Origin: Antitrichia curtipendula
Lineage: Eukaryota; Streptophyta; Bryopsida; Hypnales; Leucodontaceae
Assembly: GCA_951230915.1 (NCBI GenBank)
Contig: OX579638.1
Coordinates: forward strand, 29,902,696-29,966,695
Length of the DNA stretch: 64,000 nt
Direction of reading: 5' to 3'
The notes below the pieces were generated by a model, which saw nothing but the letters and a program-made list of their open reading frames with translations, searched no databases and had not been told where the DNA came from. A program made the position numbers and the translations under genes. Below, piece by piece: positions 62,036 to 64,000 of this stretch; the first letter of the stretch is position 1, and each line of letters starts with the position of its first letter.

Positions 62036-62681
62036 CTTCAAGCTGCTCCCTCGGGCCACGGACATGGCGCTGTAGCTCCGCTGCGCTCCCACATTGCACA
62101 TGTATACAGTGCCATGGTGAAAGCGCGCTGAGCTTAGCTAGCTGCAGCTTTTGCATCCTTGATATGATCAACAGTCGCCTGAAGGCGACGGAGTGATGGC
62201 CGCTGGGACGTTGTTCATGGGTTGGCGCCCTTGTACTTGGCCACTAGCTGGCACAGCTGCTGCGGCAGCGCTTCACAGGATCTCAGCGTGATCATGTCGT
62301 TACTACGCTGGTGCAACAGTCGGCGTTTCACTGACAGCAGCCTCCTGTTCATGGCGATGGTGAGCCCGTTTGACTGCTCATACGGAAGCGAAGCAGAGAC
62401 GTGCTACGGGTGAGCACCAACGATGTCGACTTGGTGTGTTGTTGGCTATGGCACATTGATTGCAAGCTCAGGCTGGGGTGGGAAGCAGGCCGGAGTCATG
62501 TGTAACCCATGGGCGCAGGTTGTGAGCTTGCATTGATAGCGGCAATGCACATTGGAGCTTTGGGTTAAGAAAGCAGGGGTTCTAAGCTAGAGTTCGCAGC
62601 AAGCTTGGGAGGCAAGCAATGGGTGGCTTGGGATTGTAAGCTCCGTGCTGGGGGATTGATCGGGAGGACGACGGTCGACAA

Positions 62682-64000
62682 ATGGAGCAGGGGCTCCAAT
62701 GGAAATGGCGTCTCTCGCCGGTGGTGGTGGCGGCGATGGTCATGGTGCAATGCTGTGTAGCGGTGATGGTGCCCATGAGTGACGACGTGATGGGGCTGAT
62801 GTCGTTCAAGGCAGGGTTGCAGGATCCCACTGGGGCGCTGCATTCCTGGCGGGAGGACGACGCTAGTCCATGTGCCTGGGCGGGGGTGACTTGCGACCGC
62901 GTCACGAGCAGGTCAGCTGTAGTTGCGCTTCACTCACGTGCCGAGCTCATTGTAGGGTAACGCGGTAAAATGTGTTACTGATTGTTGTGTGTTGAAGCTT
63001 TTTCTCTTGAAAGGTCGGGATACAGCGCATTCAAGAATTAAGGAGTTGCATTGCAAAATGCGAAGCACATTGTCTTCAGGGTATTAATTCATGTGTTCTG
63101 ACAAGGTGGCGTGGGTGCGGCGACATACAGGGTGTCGGAGATCACCCTGGTGAGTCTGTCGTTGGCGGGCCAGATCGGACGAGGTTTAGTGAAATTGGAC
63201 GAGCTCCAAACCCTGAATCTGTCCTTCAACAACTTCACCGGCAGTGTTGACCCCGAAGTGGCGGCGTTGCCATTGCTTCGCAAACTGAACGTGAGCAACA
63301 ACCAGTTGAGCGGCGCGATCACGCCGTTGTTCACCAGCAACGGCAGCCTCATGCTCCTGGACCTCTCCAACAACGCCTTCACGGGACCCATGGCAGACAC
63401 GTTCTTCACCGTCTGTCGAAGCCTGGTCTCTCTCTACCTAGCTGGCAACTTTCTGAACGGCTCCATCCCCTCGTCCGTCACCTCCTGCACGCAGCTCACG
63501 GACTTGAGCCTCGCGCACAACCAATTCTCAGGGGCGATTCCAAGCGGCTTAGGGCAGCTCCGCAAGCTGATGGACATCGACTTCTCTCACAACCAGCTTT
63601 CAGGCTTCATCCCCGCGGAGCTTGGGGCGCTTCGGAACCTCACCAGCTTGAGCTTGATGGACAACAAGCTCTCGGGGAGCATCCCCGGAGAGCTCAGCAA
63701 CTGTGCGGGCTTGTTGGCCGTGGACGTCAGCCAGAACAGCTTGTCAGGGATGCTTCCCCTCGAGCTTCAGACGCTGACTTCGTTAGCCCTTTTGAACGCA
63801 AGGAACAACCTAATCACGGGGGATTTGCCACCATGGGTGGGCGCCTTGAGCAGGCTACAGGTGCTGGACTTCGCCGCGAACAGATTCACAGGCGGGGTTC
63901 CGAAATCGCTCGGACAGCTGCAGGTCCTTCAAGTGCTGGACTTATCTGGAAACTCACTGTGGGGGGGTATCCCAGTGGAACTCGGTTTCTGTATGCGACT
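62682..64000 (+). CDS. LRR receptor-like kinase, IRK/PXC2-like, partial (5' end)
   Basis: Exon 1 (62682-62911) encodes a hydrophobic signal peptide (about residues 10-30, SPVVVAAMVMVQCCVAV). It also encodes the LRRNT cap, reading DDVMGLMSFKAGLQDPTGAL then SPCAWAGVTCDRVTS with its Cys pair. A 219 bp GT-AG intron follows, and exon 2 begins at 63131 in phase, giving CDRVTSR-VSEITL. The visible 290 residues of exon 2 are a run of about eleven plant-type LRRs (L-x-x-L-x-L-s-x-N-x-L-x-G-x-I-P), still open at the window edge. The DD-x-x-G-L-x-x-F-K-A start and the intron position are those of the IRK/PXC2 (LRR VII) clade, membrane receptors linked to division orientation and vascular patterning in flowering plants. 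The transmembrane and kinase parts lie beyond the window. Confidence 0.9.

Noticed and set aside
61539..62196. 210-codon minus and 161-codon plus frames
   Set aside because: They overlap each other in the GC-rich promoter of the LRR-RLK, contain simple repeats (GGCA, GAGA), and show no recognisable protein features.

Overview
The window looks like nuclear DNA of a land plant, most likely a bryophyte such as a moss. The evidence is: short GT-AG introns of roughly 90-640 bp, plant telomere-type TTTAGGG motifs near gene starts, a plant-type intron-containing elongator tRNA-Met gene, and an intronless DYW-type PPR gene whose repeats read like the moss DYW proteins. The lineage call is inference; no species is claimed. 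AT-rich repeat blocks separate small gene islands.

Layout. 1-6.3 kb: AT-rich sequence, a block of duplicated non-coding modules and a decayed hAT-type transposase. 6.9-15.8 kb: a real gene island holding a 12-exon NSUN6-like RNA m5C methyltransferase (+), tRNA-Met(CAT) (+) and a 10-exon MOSC/mARC-like gene (-), the two protein genes convergent on the tRNA. 17.9-20.8 kb: a decayed HNH-nuclease-like gene (-). 20.9-23.5 kb: a CACTA terminus with decayed coding remains. 24.0-24.3 kb: a ~30.5 bp minisatellite beside an unrecognised ORF. 25.9-27.7 kb: an Ulp1-like fragment and a possible LTR-retroelement leader. 28.4-30.7 kb: the DYW-type PPR gene (-). 32.65-37.82 kb: a 206 bp MITE abutting a 4.96 kb PIF/Harbinger element with an intact DDE transposase and a broken Myb-like partner gene. 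38.5-45.1 kb: nested repeats (a CACTA-type element, a gag-like pseudogene, a DUF4216 ORF, and a TTAA-flanked element with more copies at 44.6 and 54.8 kb). 46.8 kb: an intronless 230-residue orphan ORF. 50.8-52.5 kb: a weak gene candidate and a MITE. 56.5-60.1 kb: a complete 7-exon deoxyhypusine synthase gene (-). 62.7-64.0 kb: the 5' part of an IRK/PXC2-like LRR receptor kinase gene (+), cut by the window edge.

The intact host genes serve RNA modification (NSUN6, PPR-DYW), translation (tRNA-Met, and eIF5A hypusination by DHS), molybdenum-cofactor enzymology (mARC) and cell-surface signalling (LRR-RLK). They share no operon-like logic. Most decayed coding sequences are broken mainly by TAG/TAA/TGA codons that single C-to-T changes in CAG/CAA/CGA would produce, which suggests methylation-driven decay. 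Exon junctions of the NSUN6, mARC-like and DHS genes were checked by hand and each closes in frame to a stop.
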